Origin: Martelella sp. AD-3
Lineage (GTDB): Bacteria; Pseudomonadota; Alphaproteobacteria; Rhizobiales; Rhizobiaceae
NCBI RefSeq assembly: GCF_001578105.1
Contig: NZ_CP014275.1
Location: 1,798,001-1,862,000 of the forward strand
Direction of reading: 5' to 3'
Length of the DNA: 64,000 nucleotides
Shown here one piece after another: positions 16,685-24,948 of this stretch (its first letter is position 1; the number at the start of each line of letters is the position of its first letter). The notes below the pieces were generated by a model. That model was not told where the DNA came from. It saw nothing but the letters and a program-made list of their open reading frames with translations, and did not search any database. The position numbers and the translations under genes were made by a program.

Positions 16685-19039
16685 GTGCCGTTAGAGATAC
16701 TCGATCCTGAAAACTCAACGCTCTTCTTGGGTTCTGGTTTTTCGGCCAACGCGACGAACATCGCTAGGAGTCCGGTTCCAGCGGGAGACCCTCTCTTAGA
16801 ACGACTGGCAGATGAGCTCGAGGAAGATCCTAAAGAATTGGATCTCAAAGCTGCAGCCGATGAGTTTTTAAGTAGGTCGGACCTCAGCTTATTCGAGCTC
16901 TTGTACGAAACCTTTACTATATCAAAGGTACTTGACTACCAGCGTGAAATCTTGTCGCTTCCTTGGGCAAGAATTTATACAACGAACTACGATGATCTAG
17001 TGAACGTTGTAAAAGGGCCAAATTTCCCGATATTTACGTTCGAGGAACCGCGACCGCGTAAATTGCCGCCGGCATTTGCTGTACATCTTCATGGTTCAAT
17101 TCGTAGAGCAAATGAAGACAACGCAGCCGGTCAGTTGATCCTCAATAGCCGCTCGTATGATGTCATTGCGCATCAATACCCTGCCTGGTTTGATGAGTTT
17201 AAAAGCGATCGACGAACGTTCGCGGCGTGTTACTTCATGGGGTTCAGCCTCAGCGACCACCACATTGCTGGCTTAATGTCCGCCGGAGAGGAGTCTGTTA
17301 AACGGACCTTTTTTGTAACCCGTGCAGACCCGAAGCCTAGCTTCGTCAGGCGTGCTTCAGATTACGGCGAGATTATTCCGATCGGGTTTGAAAAGTTCTC
17401 CGAACTTTCTAAGACACTGCCAAAGCCTGATCGACCGCAGAATTTAGATGTATTGCAGTCGTTTAAATATCTTCATCCGGGTCTAGATAAAAAAGCAATC
17501 GCAGACCCGACACCGGTAGAGGTAATAAATCTGGTAAGCTTTGGAACTTTCAGCCAAAATCGGTTTTTCAATACTAGAGATTATTCAAGTTACGTCGCAT
17601 CAAGACAAAGGTCGGTGGAAGTTGCACTTGAGTTTCTTAAGGATTCAAAAACAGTTTTAGTGCACTCTAAGCTCGGCAACGGGAAGACTATTTTTACGTC
17701 TATCTTGGCGTCTGAAGCGACCAAACAGTATGGCTATGCTTGCCTGCTTTGGCGGCGTGCGGGTCGTAATCTAGCTCAGGATCTCGAAGTTATCGCAGGG
17801 CACAATCGCGCTCTCGTGATTTTCGACGACTATGATGCCGCTATCGAGAATATCGAACGCGTTGCCGCTGGCGCTCCGAATGCGAAGTTCATCGTGACCG
17901 TAAGAACAGGCCAACAAGAGGTGCGGTTTCACGAGATTGCGCAGCGCCTCCCACCGACGATCAAGCGCGTAAATCTCAATATCTTCGATGATAGAGATCG
18001 AGAGCAGCTTCTCGGCATTCTTCGTCGAGCCGGAGCCCACGTTGAGGATCTCGATGAAGTCGTTCGGTCAGCGCAAGAGATTCGCGATATCGTCACGCAG
18101 CTCTACAATCATTATGAAATCAGGCAGAAGATCAGCACGGTTGTTGACGGTCTTGCCCCTGAGCCTAATGAGATCATGGTGCTGGCAGCGCTGATTAAGT
18201 GGACGGGCGTCGAGATGGATGATGACTATATCCAAGAAGTTGTAGGGCGAGACGTGTACTTGGAGTTGCGGGGAGCGCAAGGAGTTGTAAACGACCTTTT
18301 GGATGTTCGCGATGACAAAGTCGAGATGCGCTCGGCGCTGTTGTCTGAGTTTTTAATTCAGCGCATCTTTTCTCTCAAGGATGTATTGGACGGATGCTAC
18401 CGGATCGCTACTACCTCCACGCGGAGGCGGTATGATCGAGCGCACCGCCGACTTGCTGGAGAGCTGATGAAGTTTTCTACGTTGCAGCGTTTCCTCAAGT
18501 TTCGTCCAGCGTCAGACACGGAGCTTGATCAGCATTTTGTGCGGCTGTCGAGGGACAAGGCTGTCAACGACGAGCCTTTGTTTTGGCTTCAGTATTCAAT
18601 TTTTATGAAAAATTCAGGTGATATACGCAATGCACGAATGTTCCTCGACACTGGTTACGATAGGGCTTCGAAAATTGAAGGTTTTAAGACTTTTCAACTC
18701 GATACCCAAGCATTGAGCATATACCTTTTACAGGAAATCGAAAATCAAGACAGCTCCGTCGAAGGTCTCGACGACATTGTCAAAGCCATTGAAACGGTGT
18801 CGGACATGATTGCAGATCAGAGTCATCGATATTATGCGATCGAAGTGATCGGGGAAATCCCTGCCTTCGTGGAGATGCGTTCGAAGGTGCTGACGCAATC
18901 TGAGAAAGTAGCACTTGTTTTTCAGTTGAATCGCGTTTCGAATTCGCTTGGTGAACTATCCATCGACGAGCAGGTATATTCGGGTTCGGAGCTTATCCGT
19001 CGGAAGCTTCAAGCTGCGGTCTCCTTGCTTACCCGCTGA
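16685..19039 (+). CDS. SIR2-STAND protein (Avs5-like candidate anti-phage NADase sensor)
   Basis: A 784-residue fusion. Residues 1-250 form a SIR2_2-type NAD hydrolase domain: GSGFSANA at 16-23, TTNYDD at 99-104, HLHGSI with the probable catalytic His 136 at 134-139, and GFSLSD at 186-191. Residues 300-560 look like a STAND P-loop NTPase: Walker A SKLGNGKT at 328-335, Walker B ALVIFDDYD at 376-384, and KFIVTVRTG at 401-409. The last 220 residues are helical and could be the sensor. The architecture is that of defence proteins such as Avs5, where target binding triggers oligomerisation and NAD depletion; that role is inferred. The start is GTG with GGAGGT four bases before. The gene is AT-richer and uses many codons (TTA, AGA, AAT) rare in its neighbours, so it was probably acquired horizontally. 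Confidence 0.82.
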   Translation: MPLEILDPENSTLFLGSGFSANATNIARSPVPAGDPLLERLADELEEDPKELDLKAAADEFLSRSDLSLFELLYETFTISKVLDYQREILSLPWARIYTTNYDDLVNVVKGPNFPIFTFEEPRPRKLPPAFAVHLHGSIRRANEDNAAGQLILNSRSYDVIAHQYPAWFDEFKSDRRTFAACYFMGFSLSDHHIAGLMSAGEESVKRTFFVTRADPKPSFVRRASDYGEIIPIGFEKFSELSKTLPKPDRPQNLDVLQSFKYLHPGLDKKAIADPTPVEVINLVSFGTFSQNRFFNTRDYSSYVASRQRSVEVALEFLKDSKTVLVHSKLGNGKTIFTSILASEATKQYGYACLLWRRAGRNLAQDLEVIAGHNRALVIFDDYDAAIENIERVAAGAPNAKFIVTVRTGQQEVRFHEIAQRLPPTIKRVNLNIFDDRDREQLLGILRRAGAHVEDLDEVVRSAQEIRDIVTQLYNHYEIRQKISTVVDGLAPEPNEIMVLAALIKWTGVEMDDDYIQEVVGRDVYLELRGAQGVVNDLLDVRDDKVEMRSALLSEFLIQRIFSLKDVLDGCYRIATTSTRRRYDRAHRRLAGELMKFSTLQRFLKFRPASDTELDQHFVRLSRDKAVNDEPLFWLQYSIFMKNSGDIRNARMFLDTGYDRASKIEGFKTFQLDTQALSIYLLQEIENQDSSVEGLDDIVKAIETVSDMIADQSHRYYAIEVIGEIPAFVEMRSKVLTQSEKVALVFQLNRVSNSLGELSIDEQVYSGSELIRRKLQAAVSLLTR

Positions 19040-19254
19040 GCGTTGCGTGTTTGGCACGAAGGCCGTTCATCGTCATACTCATTCTCCCTTGTGGCATGAG
19101 CAGATTTTCACTGGGTCGGTACATTTGCGCCCAATTTTGTCTTGAATAAAAGCTGCAGGGAGAGATTAACGCCTTCGTAGAATTCCCTATCAGACGTGAA
19201 TGATCGATCCTTCCTGCGTCTTTCTCGAGTCAAGTCACTCCGGCGTCAGAGAGG

Positions 19255-19284
19255 ACAAAACAAAGGCCGACCCTCAGGCCGGCC
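19255..19284 (-). terminator. Intrinsic terminator of cpdB
   Basis: Read on the minus strand this is GGCCGGCC-TGAG-GGTCGGCC followed by TTTGTTTTG. The stem is 8 bp with one G-U pair, 34 bp after the CpdB stop. The T-tract side faces the SIR2 gene, so it marks the right border of that locus. Confidence 0.85.
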
Positions 19285-19317
19285 CCTGTCGTTTCGCTTG
19301 GCCAAAAAATCAACCGA

Positions 19318-21306
19318 TCACAGAACCACCCGATAAAGCGCAAACCCGTTCTCGCCGTCGCCGGCGGTCTCGATCTTGGCGCCCTTCACGTCATCGATAT
19401 AGGCCTTTGCCCGCGGTCCGGTCTCGAAAACCGCCGTGGTGCCGGGCATCGGGGCGAAGGTCCAGTTGAAGTCGGCGGACGGGTTGATCGTGCCCTGGTC
19501 GACGATATAGCGGACGATGACGTCGCGGTTGGTGTCGGGGCCGACGAAGACAATCACATCATTGTCGATATCCGGGAAATTGCCGCCGCCGCCGGCGCGG
19601 TAATTATTGGTGGCGACGATGAACTGCTGTTCCGGATCGATCGGCTTGCCGTCAAAGGAAAGGTCGATGATGCGATGGCTGTCCGGATTGGCGAGACTGC
19701 CGTCCTTGGCGTAGCGCGCCGGCTTCGCGAGGTCGATTCTGTAGGAAACGCCGTCGATGATGTCGAAATTGTAGGAGGGGAAATCCGGGTTCAGCAGGGC
19801 GGCATCGGTCGCGCCGGGCTCCACCTGGTTGAACATGCCCGCCGACATTTCGAGCCATTCGCGCACCTGCGCGCCGTTGATCAGCACGGCGCGGGTGGTG
19901 TTGGGGTAGAGATAGAGGTCGGCGACGTTCTTGATGGCGATATCGCCCGCCGGCACTTCCGTATAATAATCCGGGCCGCCGCGCCCGCCGGCCTTGAAGG
20001 GGGCCGCAGCCGAGAGCACGGGAAAGTCCTTGTATTCGCTGTCCTTCAGCATCTCCTTCGTATACCAGGTCTGCGCCTTGGAGACGATCTGGACGGAGGG
20101 ATCATCGGCGACCAGCGAGAAATAGGACTGCAGCGGCGCCGAGGTCTTGCCGACGGGCGTGCGGACATAGTCGAGCGTCGCCTCGTGATCGGCCTCGGCT
20201 GCGGCGATCACCGCCGTGTCGGAGACCACGTCGGCGACGACCTTGCGGTCCTCGGTGCGGTGATAGATCGGCCGCGCCTCGGTGGTGAAGTCGACGATCT
20301 TCCAGCTGTTGCCGTCCTTTTCCAGGAGCAGGTCGATCAGGCCCATATGCGAGCCCCAGAAGCCGGCCATGGCGGCGGGTTTGCCCTGAAGCGTGCCCTT
20401 TTCAGGATCAACGCCGGCAATGCCCTGAAAATCGGTCGGGCCGGGGAAGACGAGATGCTGGTGACCGGTGAAGACCGCATCGATGCCGTCAACGCCGGCA
20501 AGATAGAGCGAGGCGTTTTCCATCAGTTCGGCCGGGCCGGTTCCGTCGATGCCGGAATGGGAAAGGGCGACAATGATGTCGGCTCCCTCTTCCTTCATCA
20601 CCGGCACAAAGGCTTCGGCCGCGGCAACGATGTCGCGGGTATTGGCCTTGCCGGACAGGTTCTTCTCGTCCCAGACCATGATCTGCGGCGGCACGAAGCC
20701 GATAAAGCCGACCTTGACCGGGCTCTTGTTGCCGGCGCCATCGGCGATCATCTTTTCCTTGATCAGGTAGGGCCTGAACATCAGGTCGTCATTGCGCGGG
20801 TCGCTGGCAAGCTGGCCCTTGGTGAGGTTGGCGCAGACGAACGGGAAGTTCGCGCCGCCGACGACCTTGAACATGAAATCGAGGCCGTAATTGAACTCGT
20901 GGTTGCCAAGCGTGCCGACATCATAGCCGAGCACGTTCATCGCCTTGATCACCGGATGGACGTCGCCCTCGTTCATGCCGCGCTCATAGGCGATGTAATC
21001 GCCCATCGGGTTGCCCTGGAGGAAATCGCCATTGTCGATCAGCATGGAATTGGCCGATTCGGCGCGGATCGCGTCGATGATCGAGGCCGTGCGCGCCAGG
21101 CCCATCGTGTCATTGGGCCTGTCGGCATAATAGTCATAGGGGAACACGTTGACGTGGATGTCCGTGGTCTCCATCAGCCTGAGATGCGCCTGGTTCTCGG
21201 CCGCATTGGCGGCGAAAGGGTGGAGCGCGATCAGGGCGGAGGCGGCCGTCATGCCCTTCAGGAGGGCGCGGCGCGAGATCGAGGGCAAGAGAAGGTTCGT
21301 GGACAT
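19318..21306 (-). CDS. cpdB: 2',3'-cyclic-nucleotide 2'-phosphodiesterase / 3'-nucleotidase, Tat-exported
   Basis: A periplasmic bifunctional enzyme that turns 2',3'-cyclic nucleotides into nucleosides for scavenging. About 662 residues. The N-terminus [20 protein letters not shown] is a twin-arginine-type signal. The metallophosphatase domain shows [48 protein letters not shown] and [11 protein letters not shown]. The C-terminal 5'-nucleotidase domain shows [16 protein letters not shown] 21306 has GGAG seven bases upstream, so I prefer it to the in-frame Met at 21324. Monocistronic, with its own terminator. Confidence 0.94.
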   Translation of the reverse strand: MSTNLLLPSISRRALLKGMTAASALIALHPFAANAAENQAHLRLMETTDIHVNVFPYDYYADRPNDTMGLARTASIIDAIRAESANSMLIDNGDFLQGNPMGDYIAYERGMNEGDVHPVIKAMNVLGYDVGTLGNHEFNYGLDFMFKVVGGANFPFVCANLTKGQLASDPRNDDLMFRPYLIKEKMIADGAGNKSPVKVGFIGFVPPQIMVWDEKNLSGKANTRDIVAAAEAFVPVMKEEGADIIVALSHSGIDGTGPAELMENASLYLAGVDGIDAVFTGHQHLVFPGPTDFQGIAGVDPEKGTLQGKPAAMAGFWGSHMGLIDLLLEKDGNSWKIVDFTTEARPIYHRTEDRKVVADVVSDTAVIAAAEADHEATLDYVRTPVGKTSAPLQSYFSLVADDPSVQIVSKAQTWYTKEMLKDSEYKDFPVLSAAAPFKAGGRGGPDYYTEVPAGDIAIKNVADLYLYPNTTRAVLINGAQVREWLEMSAGMFNQVEPGATDAALLNPDFPSYNFDIIDGVSYRIDLAKPARYAKDGSLANPDSHRIIDLSFDGKPIDPEQQFIVATNNYRAGGGGNFPDIDNDVIVFVGPDTNRDVIVRYIVDQGTINPSADFNWTFAPMPGTTAVFETGPRAKAYIDDVKGAKIETAGDGENGFALYRVVL

Positions 21307-21483
21307 GAGAGCTCCGGGGTTCATCGCTTGCGCGGAAATTTATGGAACGCCATCATCGCTTCGCACCGTCATGTGACAGGCGGTTGACATCCGGCGGGAT
21401 TAAGCACCAACCTTGGGTCGATTTTGAAACGATCGTGGTACGCTATGTGGAGGGTGTGCCGGCCGTCAATACGGGAGGGAAGT

Positions 21484-22074
21484 TTGGTAACCAGTTTCAC
21501 GATCCGAAATGCGGCCCGCGATGACGTGCCGGACATGGTGCGGCTGATCAATATCGCCGGTCATCGCCTGCCGCTGTGGTGCTGGGGCCAGCTGGAGGGC
21601 GGGCGGGAAGACCCCTGGCAGGTCGGCCGCACGCTTGCCGCGCGGGACGAAGGGGCGATTTCCTGGACCAATGGCACGGTCGCCACGCTCGGATCGGATG
21701 TCGCGGCGCTGATGCTCGCTTATCCGCTCAAGGGCGAGGCACCGGGCTATGGCTGCGAGATCGATCATCCCGTGGTGACGCCCTTGCGCGATCTGAAACG
21801 TCAGGCCGAAGGCACCTTCCACATTCATGTTCTGGCGGCCTATGCGGAGTATCGGGGGCGCGGACTCGGCTCCTTTCTGCTCGACAAGGCGGACCGCATC
21901 TCGGGAGACAGCGATATCAGCCTGATCGTCTCGGATGCCAACGCGCCTGCCAGGCGGTTCTATGAACGCCTCGGTTTTGAGGAAAGGGCGCGGCAGGCCC
22001 TGGTGACGGCGCCCGACTGGCATGCCGACGGTGACGACTGGCTGCTGATGATCAAGAAGCCGACGGCGCGGTGA
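21484..22074 (+). CDS. GNAT-family N-acetyltransferase
   Basis: A 196-residue acetyltransferase-fold protein. The acetyl-CoA-binding motif A reads VLAAYAEYRGRGLGSFLLDKA (R-G-x-G-x-G/S type) and motif B is VSDANAPARRFYERLGFEE. The start is taken as TTG 21484 because GGGAGGGA lies four bases upstream and the coding pattern begins there (VTSFTIRNAARDDV); an ATG at 21424 would add 20 unlike residues. The substrate is unknown. The last 23 bp overlap the 3' end of the convergent Lrp/AsnC gene. Confidence 0.85.
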   Translation: MVTSFTIRNAARDDVPDMVRLINIAGHRLPLWCWGQLEGGREDPWQVGRTLAARDEGAISWTNGTVATLGSDVAALMLAYPLKGEAPGYGCEIDHPVVTPLRDLKRQAEGTFHIHVLAAYAEYRGRGLGSFLLDKADRISGDSDISLIVSDANAPARRFYERLGFEERARQALVTAPDWHADGDDWLLMIKKPTAR

Positions 22075-22540
22075 ACGCCTCGTCGACATCGACGTTGAGA
22101 CGTTCGATGATCGGCCGGAGCGCGAATGAGGAATTGATCTGCACCACATGCGGCAGCGCCGAGAGCCAGTCGCGGTGGATGCGCTCGTAGTCCTTCAGGT
22201 CCTTCGCCGCCACGCGCAGGATGTAGTCGTACTGGCCCGAGACCATGTAGCAGACAATGATGTTCGGGCAGCGCCGGACGGCTTCCTCGAACTCGGCAAG
22301 CGTGCGGGCGAACTGGCCGGAAAGCGAGATATGGACCAGCGCCGTCATCTTGTATCCAAGCGCATCGGGCGAGATCTTGGCGGTATAGCCCTCGATCACC
22401 CCGCTTTTTTCCAGCAGATCAAGCCGGCGCGAACAGGCCGAGGGCGAAAGACCCACGGTCTCGGCCAGCTCGGCATTGGTGATGCGGCCATTGTTTTGAA
22501 GCGCCTTCAGGATCGCACGATCGATATCATCCAGGTCCAA
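22052..22540 (-). CDS. Lrp/AsnC-family transcriptional regulator
   Basis: A 162-residue regulator. The N-terminal winged helix-turn-helix reads DLDDIDRAILKALQNNGRIT and then SPSACSRRLDLLEKSGVIEG; the C-terminal RAM/ligand domain includes VSGQYDYILRVAAKDLKDYE. The start is assigned to TTG 22540 because GGGAG is eight bases upstream and the family begins right at LDxxDRxIL; the frame is open back to 22606. Lrp proteins sense amino acids and act as dimers/octamers. The target is unknown: the divergent neighbour is a PadR gene and the convergent one an acetyltransferase. Confidence 0.92.
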   Translation of the reverse strand: MDLDDIDRAILKALQNNGRITNAELAETVGLSPSACSRRLDLLEKSGVIEGYTAKISPDALGYKMTALVHISLSGQFARTLAEFEEAVRRCPNIIVCYMVSGQYDYILRVAAKDLKDYERIHRDWLSALPHVVQINSSFALRPIIERLNVDVDEAFTAPSAS

Positions 22541-22707
22541 TTTTCGAACTCCCTGCGAATTTTGTTGTTCTTGTTCGAATAATAGTCTGATTTGGCGGCG
22601 AGACAAGCCGCTACCCGCAAGGAAATCCAGCTTTGCGCCGGGTTGCCGTGGCTCCGCGGAGCGCTGGCTCGCCGTCGGCGGGCCTGCCCCGCATATAAAA
22701 AGTTATG

Positions 22708-22725
22708 TTTTCGATATAACGAAAA
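22708..22725. promoter_or_regulatory. Palindromic operator 1 upstream of the PadR gene
   Basis: TTTTCGATATAACGAAAA is an inverted repeat (TTTTCG/CGAAAA). Its core TTTCGATATAACGAAA matches operator 2 at 22754 in 14 of 16 positions. It lies just upstream of a candidate -35 TTGCAA (22728-22733). Confidence 0.65.
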
Positions 22726-22727
22726 AC

Positions 22728-22755
22728 TTGCAACCCGCCAATTTCGATCTATGTT
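22728..22755 (+). promoter_or_regulatory. Candidate promoter of the PadR gene, flanked by both operators
   Basis: TTGCAA (22728-22733) and TATGTT (22750-22755) are spaced by 16 bp, 36 bp before the PadR ATG. Operator 1 ends 2 bp upstream of the -35, and operator 2 overlaps the -10 end and probable start site. Confidence 0.5.
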
Positions 22756-22769
22756 TAGATATATCGAAA
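22754..22769. promoter_or_regulatory. Palindromic operator 2 upstream of the PadR gene
   Basis: TTTAGATATATCGAAA is a near-perfect palindrome around GATATATC, with centre 45 bp from that of operator 1 and 22 bp before the start codon. AT-rich palindromes of this kind are typical PadR targets, so autorepression is likely (inference). Confidence 0.68.
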
Positions 22770-22791
22770 CAATATCGGAAAGGGTTCCCTC

Positions 22792-23442
22792 ATGCATTCT
22801 CATTTTCATCAGCACGGCCACGCCATGCGCTTTGCCATGGGGCGCGGGCCCGGCCACGGACCGGGACGCGGGGGCCGCGGCGGCGGTCACGGTTTCGGCG
22901 GGGAGGATGGCGGCGGCCGGATCGGGCGGTTTCTCGGCCAGGGTCGCATCCGCTTTCTCGTGCTGCAGCTGATCGCCGACGAGCCGCGTCACGGCTACGA
23001 CATCATCAAGGCGATCGAGGAGTTGAGCGGCGGCTTCTATTCGCCGAGCCCGGGCGTCATCTATCCGACGCTTGCCTTTCTCGAGGACGGCGGCTATGTC
23101 GCGGTCTCGGCCGACGGCAACAAGAAGTCCTATGCGATCACGGAAACAGGCCGGGCCTATCTCGAAGAGGAAGCGCCGGAGGCGGAAATGGCGGTGAAGG
23201 CGCTGAAGGCGGTCGCCGAACGCCTCGGCGCGCGCGAGCGCAAACGCGAACGCGCCCGCGGCGGCGACAACCTGCCGCGCAGCGTCGAGGCGGCCTTCCT
23301 GAACCTGCGCGAGGTCATCGACAGACGCCTTGAGCGCGATGCCGGCGCCGCGAGCGCGGTTGTCGCGGAACTTCTGGCGATGGCCGAGCGTATCGAGGCC
23401 GCCGGCACGGCGATGCCATCGGACGAAACGCCCGACGCGTAA
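22792..23442 (+). CDS. PadR-family regulator with His/Gly-rich N-terminus (YqjI-like)
   Basis: A 216-residue regulator. The first 45 residues are a His/Gly/Arg-rich extension (MHSHFHQHGHAM then GPGHGPGRGGRGGGHGFGG). The PadR winged helix begins at about residue 50: RFLVLQLIADEPRHGYDIIK, SPSPGVIYPTLAFLEDGGYV, KKSYAITETGRAYL. A helical dimerisation tail follows. E. coli YqjI has this same layout, with the His-rich tail sensing nickel/iron and the repressor controlling a ferric reductase; metal sensing here is inferred. AAAGGG precedes ATG. Two palindromes at 22708 and 22754 overlap its promoter. No YqjH-like reductase is adjacent, so the regulated partner, if any, lies elsewhere. Confidence 0.88.
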   Translation: MHSHFHQHGHAMRFAMGRGPGHGPGRGGRGGGHGFGGEDGGGRIGRFLGQGRIRFLVLQLIADEPRHGYDIIKAIEELSGGFYSPSPGVIYPTLAFLEDGGYVAVSADGNKKSYAITETGRAYLEEEAPEAEMAVKALKAVAERLGARERKRERARGGDNLPRSVEAAFLNLREVIDRRLERDAGAASAVVAELLAMAERIEAAGTAMPSDETPDA

Positions 23443-23494
23443 AGACAAGATCCACCCGCTGCGGCCTCACGCGCGGCGGGTGGCTTGCATCGGT

Positions 23495-24061
23495 TCAGAG
23501 CTTCCTGGCGAAGGCGAGCAGTTCGGCATCCGAAAGCGGGGTGATCTCGCTTTCATAGGTGGCGACCGGCGAGAAGCCGAACTGCTGGTAAAGCTGCAGG
23601 GCGCGCGGGTGGTCGAGGCTGTTGGTCGCGGTGATGATCTTTTCCGGCTTGTCGGCCCACATCGCCTTCAGACCTTGAAGCAGGAACCACTTGCCGACAC
23701 CGAGACCTAGCGCCCGCTCGAACAGGCCGAAATGAACGAGTTCGGTGACCCCGTCATCCTGCTGCTGATATTCGTAGAAACCGGCAGGCGCGCCCTCGAG
23801 ATAGAAGACGGTGATCGTGGTGCGCTGATTGTGGATGTTGGCCGAAAGCTCGTCGTCGTCCATCCGCACCCGGTCCACCCATTCCCAGCGCGTCCCGACC
23901 TGGCGATACAGGAAGCGGTAGAAGGGAAGCGGAATTTCCGGCACCCGCATCAGCGCGATATGCAGGTTGGAGGGGGCGATCATATGCGCCTTCGGCGGGG
24001 CCGTCATCTCCAGTTCCGTGACATGGATCCGGATCGGCTTCTGCGCCTTGCTCTTGCTCAT
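23495..24061 (-). CDS. GNAT-family N-acetyltransferase
   Basis: A 188-residue acetyltransferase. The CoA-binding motif is seen as FGLFERALGLGVGKWFLLQG and motif B as NSLDHPRALQLYQQFGFSPV; the central sheet includes ITVFYLEGAPAGFYEYQQQ. Only 3 bp separate its ATG from the sseA stop, and AAAGG is close upstream, so it is the last gene of an alaX-sseA-GNAT operon. The substrate is unknown. Confidence 0.88.
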   Translation of the reverse strand: MSKSKAQKPIRIHVTELEMTAPPKAHMIAPSNLHIALMRVPEIPLPFYRFLYRQVGTRWEWVDRVRMDDDELSANIHNQRTTITVFYLEGAPAGFYEYQQQDDGVTELVHFGLFERALGLGVGKWFLLQGLKAMWADKPEKIITATNSLDHPRALQLYQQFGFSPVATYESEITPLSDAELLAFARKL

Positions 24062-24064
24062 GCC

Positions 24065-24916
24065 TCACGCCTTTCCGGTAACAATGGCGGTGTCGTCGCG
24101 GCCGCCCCATTCCGACCAGGAGCCGTCATAGAGACTGTTGTCCTCGTGGCCGAGGCTTTCAAGCGCGAGCGTGATGATCGCCGCCGTCACGCCGGAGCCG
24201 CAACTGGTCACCACCGGGCGGGCAAGGTCCAGTCCGGCTTCATCGAACAGTGCCTTCAGTTCGTCATTGGAGAGAAACCGGCCGTCTTTCGAGAAAGCGG
24301 TCGCAGGCAGGTTTTTCGCCCCGGGCATGTGCCCCGCGCGCATGCCCGGCCGGGGTTCGGGTTCTTCGGCGGCAAACCGGCCGGGGCCGCGCGCATCGGC
24401 GATCTGGTGGCTGCCGGACGCGACGATGTCACGCATTGCGGAAAACGATGTGACCCTGTCGGCGGCAAGGCGCGGCGTGAAGGTCGCGGGCTTCGGTTCA
24501 GGGCGTTCGGTTTCGACCGGATGTCTGTTCGCCTTCCAGCCATCGAAGCCGCCGTTCAGCACATAGACGTCGCTTGCGCCCATGACCCGCAGCAGCCACC
24601 ACAGGCGCGGCGCGGAGAAGAAGCCGGGCCCGTCATAGACGACGATGGCGTGGCGTTCGCTGATGCCGCGCTTTCCCATTTCGGCGGCGAAAAATTCCGG
24701 CGCGGGCAGGGAGTGCGGCAGGCCGGTCGTCGTATCCGCGATTTCGTCGTGATCGAAGAAGACGGCGCCGGGAATATGACCCTCGGCATATTCGGCCTTG
24801 CCGTCGCGGTTATGGGCGGGCAGATACCAGGAGGCGTCGATGACGGAAAAATCGGGCCTGTTCAGGCGCTCGGTCACCCAATCCGGCGAAACGACAAACC
24901 GGCTTTCAGCACTCAT
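24065..24916 (-). CDS. sseA: 3-mercaptopyruvate sulfurtransferase
   Basis: A two-rhodanese-domain enzyme of 283 residues that moves sulfur from 3-mercaptopyruvate to thiol or cyanide acceptors. The first domain includes SVIDASWYLP and AEGHIPGAVFFDHDEIAD; the second has the active-site loop SCGSGVTA with the catalytic Cys (CGSGVTA is the mercaptopyruvate, not thiosulfate, type). Met 24916 is chosen because AAGGAG is ten bases upstream; Met 24925 would be only one base from the same site. Upstream is alaX (32 bp away), downstream a GNAT gene. Confidence 0.93.
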   Translation of the reverse strand: MSAESRFVVSPDWVTERLNRPDFSVIDASWYLPAHNRDGKAEYAEGHIPGAVFFDHDEIADTTTGLPHSLPAPEFFAAEMGKRGISERHAIVVYDGPGFFSAPRLWWLLRVMGASDVYVLNGGFDGWKANRHPVETERPEPKPATFTPRLAADRVTSFSAMRDIVASGSHQIADARGPGRFAAEEPEPRPGMRAGHMPGAKNLPATAFSKDGRFLSNDELKALFDEAGLDLARPVVTSCGSGVTAAIITLALESLGHEDNSLYDGSWSEWGGRDDTAIVTGKA

Positions 24917-24948
24917 CTCGATCATACTCCTTGAAAAAACAGAAAGGT

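Noticed and set aside
16685..19039. Prophage or integrative-element origin of the SIR2-STAND gene
   Set aside because: No integrase, tRNA attachment site, flanking direct repeat or structural phage gene is visible in or around the locus.
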